Positions 54,076-63,525 of a DNA stretch of 64,000 nt are shown in pieces. Below the pieces are notes generated by a model that searched no databases, had not been told where the DNA came from, and saw only the letters and a list, made by a program, of their open reading frames with translations. Within the stretch, counting starts at the first letter, position 1. Every line of letters starts with the position of its first letter. The stretch covers positions 62,001 through 126,000 of the forward strand of contig JALOTL010000001.1 in NCBI GenBank assembly GCA_025457915.1. Direction: 5' to 3'. Source of the stretch: Spirochaetota bacterium. Lineage in GTDB: Bacteria; Spirochaetota; UBA4802; UBA5550. The position numbers were made by a program, and so were the translations under genes.

Positions 54076-55644
54076 ATGTTAAAATTCTTAAAAAAGATAT
54101 TTTTTCCTGAAAGGGATTTTTACCCGGACAACTACACCGACGAGCTTCATTATCAATCCGGCAGAATCATCCTTCCCGCATCCCTGATCTGCGTTTTTGT
54201 CTGGCTGAATTACATCAATGTCGACACCAAGCTTTATCCGGATGAGCCGTTGATCATTTATTGCAGGTATGGCCTTACTATAATTTCAGCAATACTGCTT
54301 GTTCTTCAATTCATTCCTTTATTTAAAAGAAAAAGCATGTGGCTCATTTCCATCCTTGGTCTTTATCTTGAATGCGCAACCGGTTTCCTGACCGGATTAT
54401 CAAAGGCCGATCCCGTTTACATGGGCGGCTATCTATTCGTTCTCGTCATACCGGTAGTTGCTCCGGTCAGAAAATCCATATTATGGGGAATTATCGCGGT
54501 CTCACTCACTATATTTTTTTCAGTCGGTTTTTATAAAGGCATGGAATTTACCACCATCCGTGACCAGTACAAACTGAACGACCTCATGGCCACATCGCTC
54601 TTCGTTTTTCTTTTCGTATACGTGCTCGACAGGATGAGATATAAAAACTGGCAGACCTCCAGGCAAATCGACAGCCAGAAAGTTGATCTGCAGAAGGAAA
54701 GGGACAAGATAGCGAGCATAGTCGCCGAGGCGAAAAGGCTTTCAAATTATGTCGTTGAGGCTTCCGAGGTTTTCGGCGGATTTTCACAGAACATACATAC
54801 CACGGTCTCCGAGCAATCGGCAAGCTTCCAGAGCAGCAATGAAAAAAGCCGCCAGCTCATAGAATCCATCGAGAAGCTGAAAACCGAAACCAAGAAGCAG
54901 CTGGACATGAACACGCAGAGCACGACCCTTACGCAGAGCCTCAGGGAGGAACTTAACCAGACAGCCGATTCGGGAAGGACCGCGAGCCAGGACGCCACGA
55001 AAATCAAAAGCCTTTCAGATGAATGCGACAAAAAACTGCAGAACGCGAGGGGCGTAATCGAAAAACTAAAGGACGAGTCTTCGAGGATTGCGGAGATATC
55101 GAACACCATAAACGACATTGCAGATAAAACAAACCTTCTTTCGCTAAACGCGTCCATCGAATCAGCCCGCGCGGGTGAGCATGGAAAGGGTTTCGCTGTC
55201 GTCGCCGATGAGATATCCAAGCTGGCCGACATAAGCATATCTTCAGCGAAAGAGATCGGCGAAATAATCAGGATGTCCGTAAACAGGATCGGCGAGGCTT
55301 CTTTCCAGATACAGGAGACGTCGCAGGCGCTCAGGGACATCATAACCTTTCTAGAGGACAACAGGCAGTTCCTTCTCGTCCTGGAAAAATTCATCAAATC
55401 CCAGGATGACGACGTGCAGACCCTTATATCCCATTTTGAAAATTTCCTTAACTTTACGGACACCATTGCGGAAACAACCGATAAGGCAATCACCGACATC
55501 AGCGAGTCCCAGGACATGTTGCGGCAGATTGAGGTTTTTTATATAAACCTGAGCGACATGTCAAATACCCTTCTCCAGCTTACAGACAAACTGAGCTCAA
55601 ATATCGAAAGCCTGCAGAAGACACTCCTTCAAACGGGATCCTGA
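54076..55644 (+). CDS. Methyl-accepting chemotaxis protein with six-TM sensor
   Basis: 522 residues. Six predicted TM helices in residues about 32-195 (such as [17 protein letters not shown] and [19 protein letters not shown]) replace the usual periplasmic ligand domain, and no HAMP domain is visible. The cytoplasmic signalling domain includes the hairpin tip [20 protein letters not shown] then [16 protein letters not shown] (about 348-380). It may sense membrane, energetic or small-molecule cues. A possible CheD substrate, although cheD is 28 kb away. Confidence 0.93.
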   Translation: MLKFLKKIFFPERDFYPDNYTDELHYQSGRIILPASLICVFVWLNYINVDTKLYPDEPLIIYCRYGLTIISAILLVLQFIPLFKRKSMWLISILGLYLECATGFLTGLSKADPVYMGGYLFVLVIPVVAPVRKSILWGIIAVSLTIFFSVGFYKGMEFTTIRDQYKLNDLMATSLFVFLFVYVLDRMRYKNWQTSRQIDSQKVDLQKERDKIASIVAEAKRLSNYVVEASEVFGGFSQNIHTTVSEQSASFQSSNEKSRQLIESIEKLKTETKKQLDMNTQSTTLTQSLREELNQTADSGRTASQDATKIKSLSDECDKKLQNARGVIEKLKDESSRIAEISNTINDIADKTNLLSLNASIESARAGEHGKGFAVVADEISKLADISISSAKEIGEIIRMSVNRIGEASFQIQETSQALRDIITFLEDNRQFLLVLEKFIKSQDDDVQTLISHFENFLNFTDTIAETTDKAITDISESQDMLRQIEVFYINLSDMSNTLLQLTDKLSSNIESLQKTLLQTGS

Positions 55645-55704
55645 TCCCCGGATTCTAATTCACATCAAAGCGCGGCCTGCGAATGATATAAAATTATTTC
55701 CATC

Positions 55705-55733
55705 TTGCACGCCGGTTTTATATTGATTATATT
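55705..55733 (+). promoter_or_regulatory. Promoter of rtcB-archease
   Basis: TTGCAC (55705-55710), 17-bp spacer, TATATT (55728-55733), 48 bp before the rtcB ATG. A -12/-24 sigma54 promoter, as known for E. coli rtc, was looked for and not found. Confidence 0.65.
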
Positions 55734-55781
55734 TTAACTATTCCATTAAATTCAACAAACTGATCCCGTGGTATAATTTCA

Positions 55782-57233
55782 ATGCTGCATCAGCTGAAAA
55801 AAATATCGGATTATCTATTCGAAATTCCAAAAAGCTATAAGCCAGGAATGAGGGTACCGGCGCGCATATACGCCGGAGAAGATCTTATGGACGGCATGGA
55901 CAGCGCTGTTTTTGAACAACTGTCCAATGTCGCAATGCTGCCGGGTATTGTAAAATACGCCCTTTGCATGCCAGACGGGCATTCGGGCTACGGTTTCCCC
56001 ATAGGCGGCGTGGCTGCGATCGACCCGGAAACAGGGGTAATTTCACCGGGCGGAATCGGTTTCGACATAAATTGCGGCGTCCGGCTGATTGCCACGAACC
56101 TGGTATTCGATGAAATAAAAAACAATGTTAAAAGACTAGTGGACACGATGTTCACGAGGATCAATTCCGGTGTTGGAAAGGGAGGGATACTCTCGCTCAC
56201 GTCCCCGGCTCTTGACGATGCAGTAATCGGCGGCGCGGAATGGGCAGTCGAAAAAGGCTACGGAACCGCAAGAGACCTTGAGTATATCGAAGAAAAAGGG
56301 AGGATGAAAGACGCCGATCCGTCAGCCGTTTCTCCACGCGCAAAAGAACGCGGCAGGGGACAGGCGGGGAGCCTCGGATCCGGCAACCATTATCTAGAGA
56401 TCCAGGTGGTAAGGAAGGAAAACATATTCGACCCGGCAGCTGCGGAAAAATTCGGCATCTTCAGGGACGGACAGGTCATGATAATGATCCATACCGGCAG
56501 CAGGGGATACGGCCACGAGATTGCGTCTGAATACCTCAGGAGATTCGTGACTGCAATGCAGGGCAGATACCACATCAACCTGCCGGACAGGGAGCTTGCC
56601 TGCGCGCCGTTTAATTCAAAAGACGGCCAGGACTATTTCAAAGCCATGAACTGCGCGATTAATTTTGCCTTCATGAACAGGCAGCTCATCATGCACGCGG
56701 CAAGGGAGGTATTCAGCGATATATTGAAAAAAAGCCCTGATGAACTCGGAATGAACCTCGTATATGACGTCTGCCATAACACTGCTAAGATCGAAACACA
56801 TCAGATAGACGGGAAAAAAATGAAACTCCTTGTGCACAGGAAAGGCGCCACCAGGTCATTCACGGCCGAAATGAAGGGCGTGCCTGAAGCATACAGGGAA
56901 GTAGGCCAGCCTGTACTCATAGGAGGAAGCATGGAGACCGGGTCTTATCTGATGGCGGCGGCGGAAGGCAGTTCAAAGACATTTTATTCCACTGTCCATG
57001 GAAGCGGAAGAGTGATGTCCCGAAGCCAGGCAAAAAAAATATTCAGGGGTATAGAGCTTCAAAAAAAGATGATGGGTAAAGGTATATACGTGCAGACATC
57101 CTCCATGTCCGGGCTTGCAGAGGAATCCGGCGCCGCCTATAAAAACGTCGATCGGGTTGTGCAGTGTTCCGAAGCGGCGGGATTGAGCAGGCCGATAGCA
57201 AAACTTATTCCGATAGGAAACATAAAAGGATAA
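55782..57233 (+). CDS. rtcB: RNA-splicing ligase RtcB
   Basis: 483 residues, GTP- and Mn-dependent RNA 3'-phosphate/5'-OH ligase. Metal ligands: Cys in GFDINCGVRLI, His in GSLGSGNHYLEIQ, HTGSRGYGHE and DVCHNTAKIE; the guanylylated His is in STVHGSGRVMSRSQA (about 404). All catalytic elements are present. Archease follows 41 bp downstream, the usual partner that speeds guanylylation. The biological substrate (tRNA halves, rRNA fragments) is unknown here. Confidence 0.97.
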   Translation: MLHQLKKISDYLFEIPKSYKPGMRVPARIYAGEDLMDGMDSAVFEQLSNVAMLPGIVKYALCMPDGHSGYGFPIGGVAAIDPETGVISPGGIGFDINCGVRLIATNLVFDEIKNNVKRLVDTMFTRINSGVGKGGILSLTSPALDDAVIGGAEWAVEKGYGTARDLEYIEEKGRMKDADPSAVSPRAKERGRGQAGSLGSGNHYLEIQVVRKENIFDPAAAEKFGIFRDGQVMIMIHTGSRGYGHEIASEYLRRFVTAMQGRYHINLPDRELACAPFNSKDGQDYFKAMNCAINFAFMNRQLIMHAAREVFSDILKKSPDELGMNLVYDVCHNTAKIETHQIDGKKMKLLVHRKGATRSFTAEMKGVPEAYREVGQPVLIGGSMETGSYLMAAAEGSSKTFYSTVHGSGRVMSRSQAKKIFRGIELQKKMMGKGIYVQTSSMSGLAEESGAAYKNVDRVVQCSEAAGLSRPIAKLIPIGNIKG

Positions 57234-57274
57234 ACCTTAAAAACAGATATCCTTCTTAATGGTATAACGGTATA

Positions 57275-57715
57275 ATGAAACGATACAGTTATAAAATCGA
57301 TAAAAACGCAACAATGGCGGACGTTTTTATCAGGATAAATGAAAAAACGCTGGAAGACCTTTTCAGCGCGGCAGCATATGCCCTGTTTTCCGTCATGCTC
57401 GAGAACCCGGATTCTATCGAAGAAAAAGAAACCATCAGGATTGATTTACATGGAGATGAAATGGACATTCTACTTTACGATTTTCTCGGAGAGCTTGTAT
57501 ACAGAAAAGACGCTGATGGAACAATCCTTCTCCCTGCCTCCATTTCATTTACCAGCAGGGACCGGCCGTTTGCCCTTTCAGCCGAACTATCAGGCGAAAA
57601 AATTAATAAACAAAAACACATGTTCAGGGTGGACGTCAAGGCTGTTACCATGCACAGGCTTGAAGTTAAAAGGATAAACGGGGGCTGGTCCTGCTCTTTC
57701 GTGCTGGATGTTTAG
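57275..57715 (+). CDS. Archease
   Basis: 146 residues. The N-terminal Asp-rich loop (KIDKNATMADVFIRI) corresponds to the DHTAD motif, with the usual His replaced; the C-terminal VKAVTMHRLEVKR and the end FVLDV match the family and retain the metal-binding Asp. It is a cofactor for RtcB guanylylation. The stop overlaps the convergent DUF4416 gene by 4 bp. Confidence 0.92.
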   Translation: MKRYSYKIDKNATMADVFIRINEKTLEDLFSAAAYALFSVMLENPDSIEEKETIRIDLHGDEMDILLYDFLGELVYRKDADGTILLPASISFTSRDRPFALSAELSGEKINKQKHMFRVDVKAVTMHRLEVKRINGGWSCSFVLDV

Positions 57716-58236
57716 CCTTTTATCTGGTCCTGATAAATCTTTCTTATCTGATAAAAAAAATGCAGATATTCGTGCTGCCTGTAGTCGGGATATGTCCAGT
57801 CCCAGGGTTGAAAATTTCTCGCTACATACTTGTATTCATTCTCCAGGTATACCCCCATCCCCAGGTACACCCTGTGAAAATAATCCTTGCAGGTCGCCAG
57901 AAAAACATTGGAGAGGGTAAGATAACCGGGATCAATATTTATCTTCCTCCCTTTTTTACCGGAAATCTTATTTTCCATGAGATTGGTGAAAAGTTTAATT
58001 TTTGCAATATCCTCTCTTCTAATCAGCTTTTTAAAAGAATAGAAGACCTTGAAAAGATTTTTACCGAGGTCACTGTAATAATCGGTGTGTGAAAAATGAA
58101 TTTTTTTCGTCTGAAAATCGATATCACCGAATTTTTTCTTAAAAACCTCTTCCGCCTGCACGAGCATTTCGTCTGATCCGCATATAACACCCATGAAAAG
58201 CTTCGCTTTTAGCGGGATCAACGGTTCTGCCATCAT
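57712..58236 (-). CDS. DUF4416 family protein
   Basis: 174 residues. GRKINIDPGYLTLSNVFLAT and the late WDWTYPDYRQHEYLHFF are the DUF4416 signature. Function unknown. It overlaps the upstream rluA by 4 bp on the same strand and archease by 4 bp in convergent orientation. Confidence 0.9.
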   Translation of the reverse strand: MMAEPLIPLKAKLFMGVICGSDEMLVQAEEVFKKKFGDIDFQTKKIHFSHTDYYSDLGKNLFKVFYSFKKLIRREDIAKIKLFTNLMENKISGKKGRKINIDPGYLTLSNVFLATCKDYFHRVYLGMGVYLENEYKYVARNFQPWDWTYPDYRQHEYLHFFYQIRKIYQDQIKG

Positions 58237-59165
58237 TCGCCGCCGTTACTGATGTATTCAATGAAACATTCAGGCAGAGGAGATTCAATTTCAATTTCCC
58301 TGCTGAGAGCGGGGTGCATGAAGATTATCGACTTCGAATGTAGCGCGGTCCTGAAGAATCCGGCTCTTTTTATAATGTCCTCCGTATTCCCCTTCCTTAT
58401 GAAATCCAGGTAAAGTTTCTCGTCTGGTCCGTACAGCTTGTCTCCCAGTACCGGCAGACCGACATGGCTGAGATGAGCCCTTATCTGATGCTGCCTGCCC
58501 GTCACGGGAGCGGCCTCGACAAGCGTATGGCTACCGAATATTTTAATTTTTTTCAGATGGGTTACGGCTGCAAGCTCCGCCCCACTGTAACAGGCCATCT
58601 TGCTTTTTATCTCTGAATTCGTTGCCGGGCCCATCGGCATATCTATGGTAAAACCGTCATTTTTCATTATCCCGGAAACTATGGCCATGTATTTTTTTCT
58701 GACCTTCTTGAAGTTCTTCTGGATTGCCGATGCAGTCTCAAAATCCTTGGCGAAGAGTATCACGCCGGATGTCTCCCTGTCCAGCCTGTGGAGGGTGTAG
58801 AGTTTTATATTCAGGTCATTCTGTAAAATCACGAGGAGGGTATGGTTGAAGAACCTCCCTACAGGATGGACCGGAATATTTCCCGGCTTGTCGACCGCCA
58901 GGATATGAGCGTCCTCGTAGAGGATGGAATAGTTCCTGTCTATCTCGGGCTCGATAATGTCAACGCCGTCATATTCAATCAGGTCCCCTTCCTTGATTCT
59001 CCTGTCGTGCTTCAAAACCTTTTCCCCGTTCTGAAGCACCTTCCCCAGAAGGATTTCCTCCTTCCACTTCTCCCTGCTCAGGTAGCAGAACCTCTTTGCG
59101 AGATAGCTGTCAAGCCTCAGGTCTGAATAATGACGGGGCACTATCGATTGATTGATCCTCTTCAT
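58233..59165 (-). CDS. RluA-family RNA pseudouridine synthase
   Basis: 310 residues from the ATG at 59165 (MKRINQSIVPRHYSD). The frame runs 11 codons further into the preceding gene but this start leaves a 4-bp gap to the upstream stop. N-terminal S4 domain (about 15-75), then the RluA core with active-site HRLDRETSGVILFAKDFETA (about 128-147), VTGRQHQIRAHLSHVGLPVLGD. It isomerises uridines in rRNA or tRNA; the target is not assigned. Confidence 0.94.
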   Translation of the reverse strand: MKRINQSIVPRHYSDLRLDSYLAKRFCYLSREKWKEEILLGKVLQNGEKVLKHDRRIKEGDLIEYDGVDIIEPEIDRNYSILYEDAHILAVDKPGNIPVHPVGRFFNHTLLVILQNDLNIKLYTLHRLDRETSGVILFAKDFETASAIQKNFKKVRKKYMAIVSGIMKNDGFTIDMPMGPATNSEIKSKMACYSGAELAAVTHLKKIKIFGSHTLVEAAPVTGRQHQIRAHLSHVGLPVLGDKLYGPDEKLYLDFIRKGNTEDIIKRAGFFRTALHSKSIIFMHPALSREIEIESPLPECFIEYISNGGE

Positions 59166-59169
59166 AAGG

Positions 59170-60876
59170 CTATTTCTTCCTCTTCCGCGGAAGATCAAGG
59201 CCGAGCTGGCCGCCAGGGTTCATAATGTTTTTCGGGTCGAAGTGCCTCTTTAAAGCGCGCAGCACGTCCATCTGGGCGCTGCCGATATGATCCTCCAGAA
59301 ATGGGGCTATCATTTTCCCGACCCCGTGGTGGTGGCTTAACGAGCCCCCGTTTTTCGATATGGCCGCAATCACGCCCCTCTGGAATTTTCTGTATTCTTT
59401 TATACTGTCCGTTTTAAATATAAAAATGAAATACAGGTTTGTGCCCTGGGGATAAAAATGCGACCCGTGGGTCATGCAGACAATGTCCGGCCTGGATTTT
59501 ATGTATTTTCTAACCCCTTCGTGCAGCTTCATCAGCCCGTCCCATGTCACTCCTGATTCAAGCGTATCTATCACTATCCCGAAGTCCTGGAGATCTTCCC
59601 TCATGTACGGGTCCGTAAACCGCCCGTGCTCCCAGTTTTTCACGGGGAGGCCGGTTATATACATTGCCCCGTGCTTTTTGCAGATTTTTTTTACCTGTTT
59701 CTTTACATTGGCAGTAAAATTTTTCTCGCCCTCGGACTGTCCCAGAAAAAGGCACCGTTCCATGGGCTTGTAGCCTTTCAATGAAATCAGACTGTCTATT
59801 ATAGTTCCCTCGATTCCGTAAAGCTTCAGGGCGATGTCGGTCTCTTCAGGATCGGACATCCGGAATACAGACGGGCTTCCGAATTCCCCCTGGGATATTT
59901 CCCTTGCGGCGTCAACCGTTGCCTCCCAGGAGGGGAAGACAAAGGCGAAGCTCCTCCTGTTTTCAGGCATGTGTCTGAATATCTTCATCGTGACCTCAAC
60001 GAGGACCCCGAAGGAACCCTCGCTGCCCTTCATTATGTCGTTGAGCTTCGGTCCGGTTGCAGTGGCGGGATACTCCAGCGTTTTAAACGTGGCCGCAGGG
60101 GTTACGTATTCCTGGCTTACGACAAGATCGTATGCGTCGCCGTAATAAGAAGAAGTCTGCCCTGAGCCCAGTGTAACCACCCAGCCTCCCACAGACGAGT
60201 ATTCGAAGGACTGGGGAAAGTGTCCGCAGGTATAGCGTCTATTGGCGCCTAATCTTTCAGGTGCGTTGTTCAGAGCGTCTTCGAATCCCGGGCCCATCAT
60301 GCCGGGCTGAACTGTGACTGTTTGATTCCGCTCGTTCAGCGAAATGATTTTATTCATGTGGGTCCCCATGACGAGCATAATGCCCCCCTTCGAAGGAGAC
60401 AGCCCGAGCGTGACCGAGGATCCTCCACCGTATACGCAGACGGGGATCCTGTTTTCGCCGCAGTATTTCACTAATTTTTTTATATCGTCCTTGTTCCTCG
60501 GGTGTACCACCAGGTCGGCAACGTTGCCCGGCACCCCTTTCCTGAGTTCCATCGCTTCTTCAATGGTTTTTCCGTATGAATACCTGACCCTGGAGTAATC
60601 GTCCACAGCTGTGTTTTCACGGCCGACGATGGAGCAGATCCGGTCAATATGCCGCCTGGGAATCCTGGATTTCTTCCTGCACAAAACGGTTTCGTTTCCC
60701 TCCATGCGCTTTTTCAGAAAATCCGAATCTGTCAGGCGGAACTTTTCTTTCATCATTTTGAAAAGGCGTACGTTAGGATGCTTGAAACTGTCCATCGCCC
60801 CCCATTTAAAAATGGACCTGTATGATTTTTCACCTGGCGGCTGTTCCGTCCAGTCCGGAAAGAATTCACTTTTCAT
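59170..60876 (-). CDS. FAD-linked oxidase, alkyldihydroxyacetonephosphate synthase-like
   Basis: 568 residues. The PCMH-type FAD domain includes VCVYGGGSSVTLGLSPSKGG (about 149-168) and the C-terminal FAD-oxidase domain ends with SLSHHHGVGKMIAPFLEDHI then LKRHFDPKNIMNPGGQLGL; the HHH-containing loop is typical of alkylglycerone-phosphate synthases (AGPS) that swap acyl for alkyl in ether-lipid synthesis. The N-terminal KWGAMDSFKHPN also aligns with this group. It overlaps the upstream glpD stop by 11 bp. Confidence 0.82.
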   Translation of the reverse strand: MKSEFFPDWTEQPPGEKSYRSIFKWGAMDSFKHPNVRLFKMMKEKFRLTDSDFLKKRMEGNETVLCRKKSRIPRRHIDRICSIVGRENTAVDDYSRVRYSYGKTIEEAMELRKGVPGNVADLVVHPRNKDDIKKLVKYCGENRIPVCVYGGGSSVTLGLSPSKGGIMLVMGTHMNKIISLNERNQTVTVQPGMMGPGFEDALNNAPERLGANRRYTCGHFPQSFEYSSVGGWVVTLGSGQTSSYYGDAYDLVVSQEYVTPAATFKTLEYPATATGPKLNDIMKGSEGSFGVLVEVTMKIFRHMPENRRSFAFVFPSWEATVDAAREISQGEFGSPSVFRMSDPEETDIALKLYGIEGTIIDSLISLKGYKPMERCLFLGQSEGEKNFTANVKKQVKKICKKHGAMYITGLPVKNWEHGRFTDPYMREDLQDFGIVIDTLESGVTWDGLMKLHEGVRKYIKSRPDIVCMTHGSHFYPQGTNLYFIFIFKTDSIKEYRKFQRGVIAAISKNGGSLSHHHGVGKMIAPFLEDHIGSAQMDVLRALKRHFDPKNIMNPGGQLGLDLPRKRKK

Positions 60877-62542
60877 TTTTTTTTCCCTTGTTTTTCTGCC
60901 CTGAACCGGCAGGAATGATAAAGGCCTCTTTTGCTGAAGCGACCTCCCTGATCGTTCTGGCTGAAGTCCATTTCAATTCCCTGGCCGCCGTGGATGCGAC
61001 CTTCTTCAATATTTTATCTCCAGAATTTCCGAGGGTGCCGATCCCGGTCCTCCTGAAAAGCATGTCCCGCAGGGTCCTGGCCATCTCATTTCTCGCAGCG
61101 TAAGCGACCTGAGCCAGAATCTCACCGTCCTCATTGACGACCATGGAATATTCCTTGTCCCCCCTTGCGATATCGATCACCGCCTGGGCTTCAGTCCCGT
61201 AGTTTTTTGAAAGATACTCTACGGTCTTTTCGCTGAAATCAGGATTGTCCCTCTTCATTTTTTCCAGAAATCCATCCATGTCTTTGATTTCACTTCCGCT
61301 GAGATATTCTTTATCCGTCAAGGTTCTGCCGGTCTTCCTGCCCAGCTTCCTGGCCGCCATGTTTATTACTTTTTCCGCAAGGTTCCTGCTTGTTGTATAT
61401 TTTCCGCCCTCTACGGTGATCAGTCCATCAAAGCCCTCGGTTGAATTATCGTAAATTTCATATTTCCTGGAGGATTCATATACGTCCTCGGTCTGATCTT
61501 CGACCAGGGGCCTCAGACCCCCGTAAGCAAACTTGACGTCCTTATAATTTAAAAGTTCCTTGTTGCCGAATGAGCTGTTGACGTCGTCGATAAGTTCCTC
61601 TATGCTTTCCCTGGTGACACTCCATTCATCAGGGCTGCCGATGTACTCCTTATCGGTAGTCCCGATGAGCGAGTGCCCTCTCCATGGGATCAAAAAAAAA
61701 TGTTTACCTGCCGGAGTCATTGATGTGACTATATGCTCGTTGATGAGCTTTTTTGTTATTATATGTATTCCTTCAGATCTCCTGATTTTCTGATCTTCAG
61801 ACACCCTTCTCGCAAGACCCAGGACTATATCAGCCCACGGTCCGCCGCAGTTTATCGTCAGCCTGCCTGAAATTTCGACCGTTTTGTCTTTTAGAAGGTC
61901 CCTAACCCTGATCCCTTTAACCTTCCCGCCTTCCGTCAGGAACCCCTCGACCTTTGCATAGTTTGCAACCCTGGCTCCGTATTTAACCGCGGATTTTATA
62001 AAGGCCAGAGTGAGCCTTTCCGGAAAAATGCTGATGCAGTCGTAATAAACCGCTGCGCCGCTGAGGTTCTCTCTCTTGACGTTCGGCTCGACGCTCATCA
62101 CCTTTTTCGCGGATATGGAACTGTGCAGGGGTATTTTCTTGCTTTTATCCCATGTGAATTTTTTATCATAAGACAGGATATCATAAAGGATCATCCCCAT
62201 CTTGATGATCCACTTATTGTTCTTCAGGTTTTTCCTGTTCGTAACTACCATGTTGGCTATCGGGTAAACGAAATTAGGGGCGATATTTTCAAGCGTCTTG
62301 CGCTCCCTGAGTGATTCCCTTACAAGACCAAGCTCCAGGTTCACAAGGTATCTCAGCCCGCCATGTATCAGTTTGGACGTTGCGGACGATGTCGCGCCTC
62401 CGAAATCAGATTTTTCCACCAGCGCCACGCTGAAACCCCTGCTCGCGGCATCATATGCCACAGCGGCGCCCGTGATCCCGCCACCGATTATCAACACATC
62501 AAACTCGCCCTCGATCTTCTTTTCAATAAATCTTTCCATCAT
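60866..62542 (-). CDS. glpD: Glycerol-3-phosphate dehydrogenase, FAD-dependent
   Basis: 558 residues from the ATG at 62542, preceded by AAGGACCT; the upstream extension has no support. FAD Rossmann motif VLIIGGGITGAAVAYDAASRG (about 14-33), then SSATSKLIHGGLRYL and EGGKYTTSRNLAEKV. It oxidises glycerol-3-phosphate to DHAP at the membrane. Two ATGs at 62542 and 62539. It overlaps the AGPS-like gene, a pairing that suggests DHAP feeds ether-lipid synthesis. Confidence 0.92.
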   Translation of the reverse strand: MMERFIEKKIEGEFDVLIIGGGITGAAVAYDAASRGFSVALVEKSDFGGATSSATSKLIHGGLRYLVNLELGLVRESLRERKTLENIAPNFVYPIANMVVTNRKNLKNNKWIIKMGMILYDILSYDKKFTWDKSKKIPLHSSISAKKVMSVEPNVKRENLSGAAVYYDCISIFPERLTLAFIKSAVKYGARVANYAKVEGFLTEGGKVKGIRVRDLLKDKTVEISGRLTINCGGPWADIVLGLARRVSEDQKIRRSEGIHIITKKLINEHIVTSMTPAGKHFFLIPWRGHSLIGTTDKEYIGSPDEWSVTRESIEELIDDVNSSFGNKELLNYKDVKFAYGGLRPLVEDQTEDVYESSRKYEIYDNSTEGFDGLITVEGGKYTTSRNLAEKVINMAARKLGRKTGRTLTDKEYLSGSEIKDMDGFLEKMKRDNPDFSEKTVEYLSKNYGTEAQAVIDIARGDKEYSMVVNEDGEILAQVAYAARNEMARTLRDMLFRRTGIGTLGNSGDKILKKVASTAARELKWTSARTIREVASAKEAFIIPAGSGQKNKGKKNEK

Positions 62543-62712
62543 AGGTCCTTTTTGTCCGCAGCATTCAATATTAAAATTACAAACAGGTAAATACCAGAGA
62601 TGTCCGGTTTCTGCAACTAGATAAATTGCCTGTACCGTTTTTTTCAATAGTTTTTCAGGATTTGGATAATCAAATGCATGCTGAAATTTCGGAGTGAATC
62701 CGATTGCGTGCG

Positions 62713-62726
62713 GCCGGGATCCCGGC
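62713..62726. other. GC-rich palindrome downstream of the lipoprotein pair
   Basis: GCCGGGATCCCGGC is an exact 14-bp palindrome within an AT-rich gap, 57 bp beyond the 3' end of the minus-strand lipoprotein gene. No T-run follows, so terminator status is doubtful. Confidence 0.4.
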
Positions 62727-62782
62727 GTGGAAAGATTAATAAAAACAGGAAGTCGCAGGTGAAAGAGGCATGTACTGCCGTT

Positions 62783-63133
62783 CTATCTCCTGTACCTGAT
62801 CACGATTCCCTTAACATGCAGAACCTCGATCATGCCAACAACCCAGTAATCTTTTTTTATCGAGTATTTAACATTTATGAGATTGTCGCCGCCCTTGTCG
62901 CTTATGGCTTCGTCAATAGCCTTGTCAAAACTGGTTATCGGCGTGACCGGAAACAGGCCGATCAGCCTGAAGCTGCTGCTCTGCCCTTCCGCCGGTCCGA
63001 GCACCTCGTAATCATCGCTCTCCATGACCCTGGCGTTCGGTTCAAGCCCCCTGTAATGCTCTCCGAAGCTGATACAACCCGACAGGCAGACCGTGAAAAA
63101 CAAAGCCGCTGTTATGATTGTTTTCCCTGTCAT
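62783..63133 (-). CDS. Small lipoprotein, paralogue of the next gene
   Basis: 116 residues. Signal peptide TGKTIITAALFFTVCLSGC with lipobox LSGC. The mature part shares the layout GLFPVTPITSFDKAIDEAI...GGDNLINVKY with the upstream gene, followed by three strands (YWVVGMIEVLHVKGIVIRYR). Similar to small TRL-like lipoproteins. It overlaps the upstream gene by 4 bp. Confidence 0.75.
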   Translation of the reverse strand: MTGKTIITAALFFTVCLSGCISFGEHYRGLEPNARVMESDDYEVLGPAEGQSSSFRLIGLFPVTPITSFDKAIDEAISDKGGDNLINVKYSIKKDYWVVGMIEVLHVKGIVIRYRR

Positions 63134-63513
63134 TTTTTCTTTTCCTTCTCTTTTTCTTTCACTTCCGCAAGTATGACAGCCTCTCCCTCAACGGTAACGG
63201 AGTTTATGGTGAAAAGAATGAACCATTTTGTCGTTTCATAGCACTTCACATTGATAAGCGCGGTGCTTCCCTCCTTGTTCTTAAGCGCCTCTTTTATTGC
63301 CTCATCAATATCCGGCTTGTCTATCATGACAAGCCCGAGAATGACGGTAGCGCTGCTGCTCCCGGAGGTTTTACCCAGGTTCTCTGTGATTTTTTTACCT
63401 GCTATGGGCGTATTGGAGGACGTCATGCAGACAGGTGCCGTTATGCATGAAGTAAGCAACGCTGCCGCTAATATTGCCGGGATTATCGCGATTCTGATTT
63501 TTTTCATCATCAA
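63130..63513 (-). CDS. TRL-like small lipoprotein
   Basis: 127 residues. Signal peptide ends in lipobox LTSC. Early mature sequence SSNTPIAGKKITENLGKTSG, then LGLVMIDKPDIDEAIKEALK and ALINVKCYE, matches the TRL-like lipoprotein pattern; a charged tail (KEKEKEKKK) follows. Function unknown. It lies 12 bp downstream of the TonB receptor gene, so may be cotranscribed with it. Confidence 0.75.
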   Translation of the reverse strand: MMMKKIRIAIIPAILAAALLTSCITAPVCMTSSNTPIAGKKITENLGKTSGSSSATVILGLVMIDKPDIDEAIKEALKNKEGSTALINVKCYETTKWFILFTINSVTVEGEAVILAEVKEKEKEKKK

Positions 63514-63525
63514 CTCCTTGTATGA

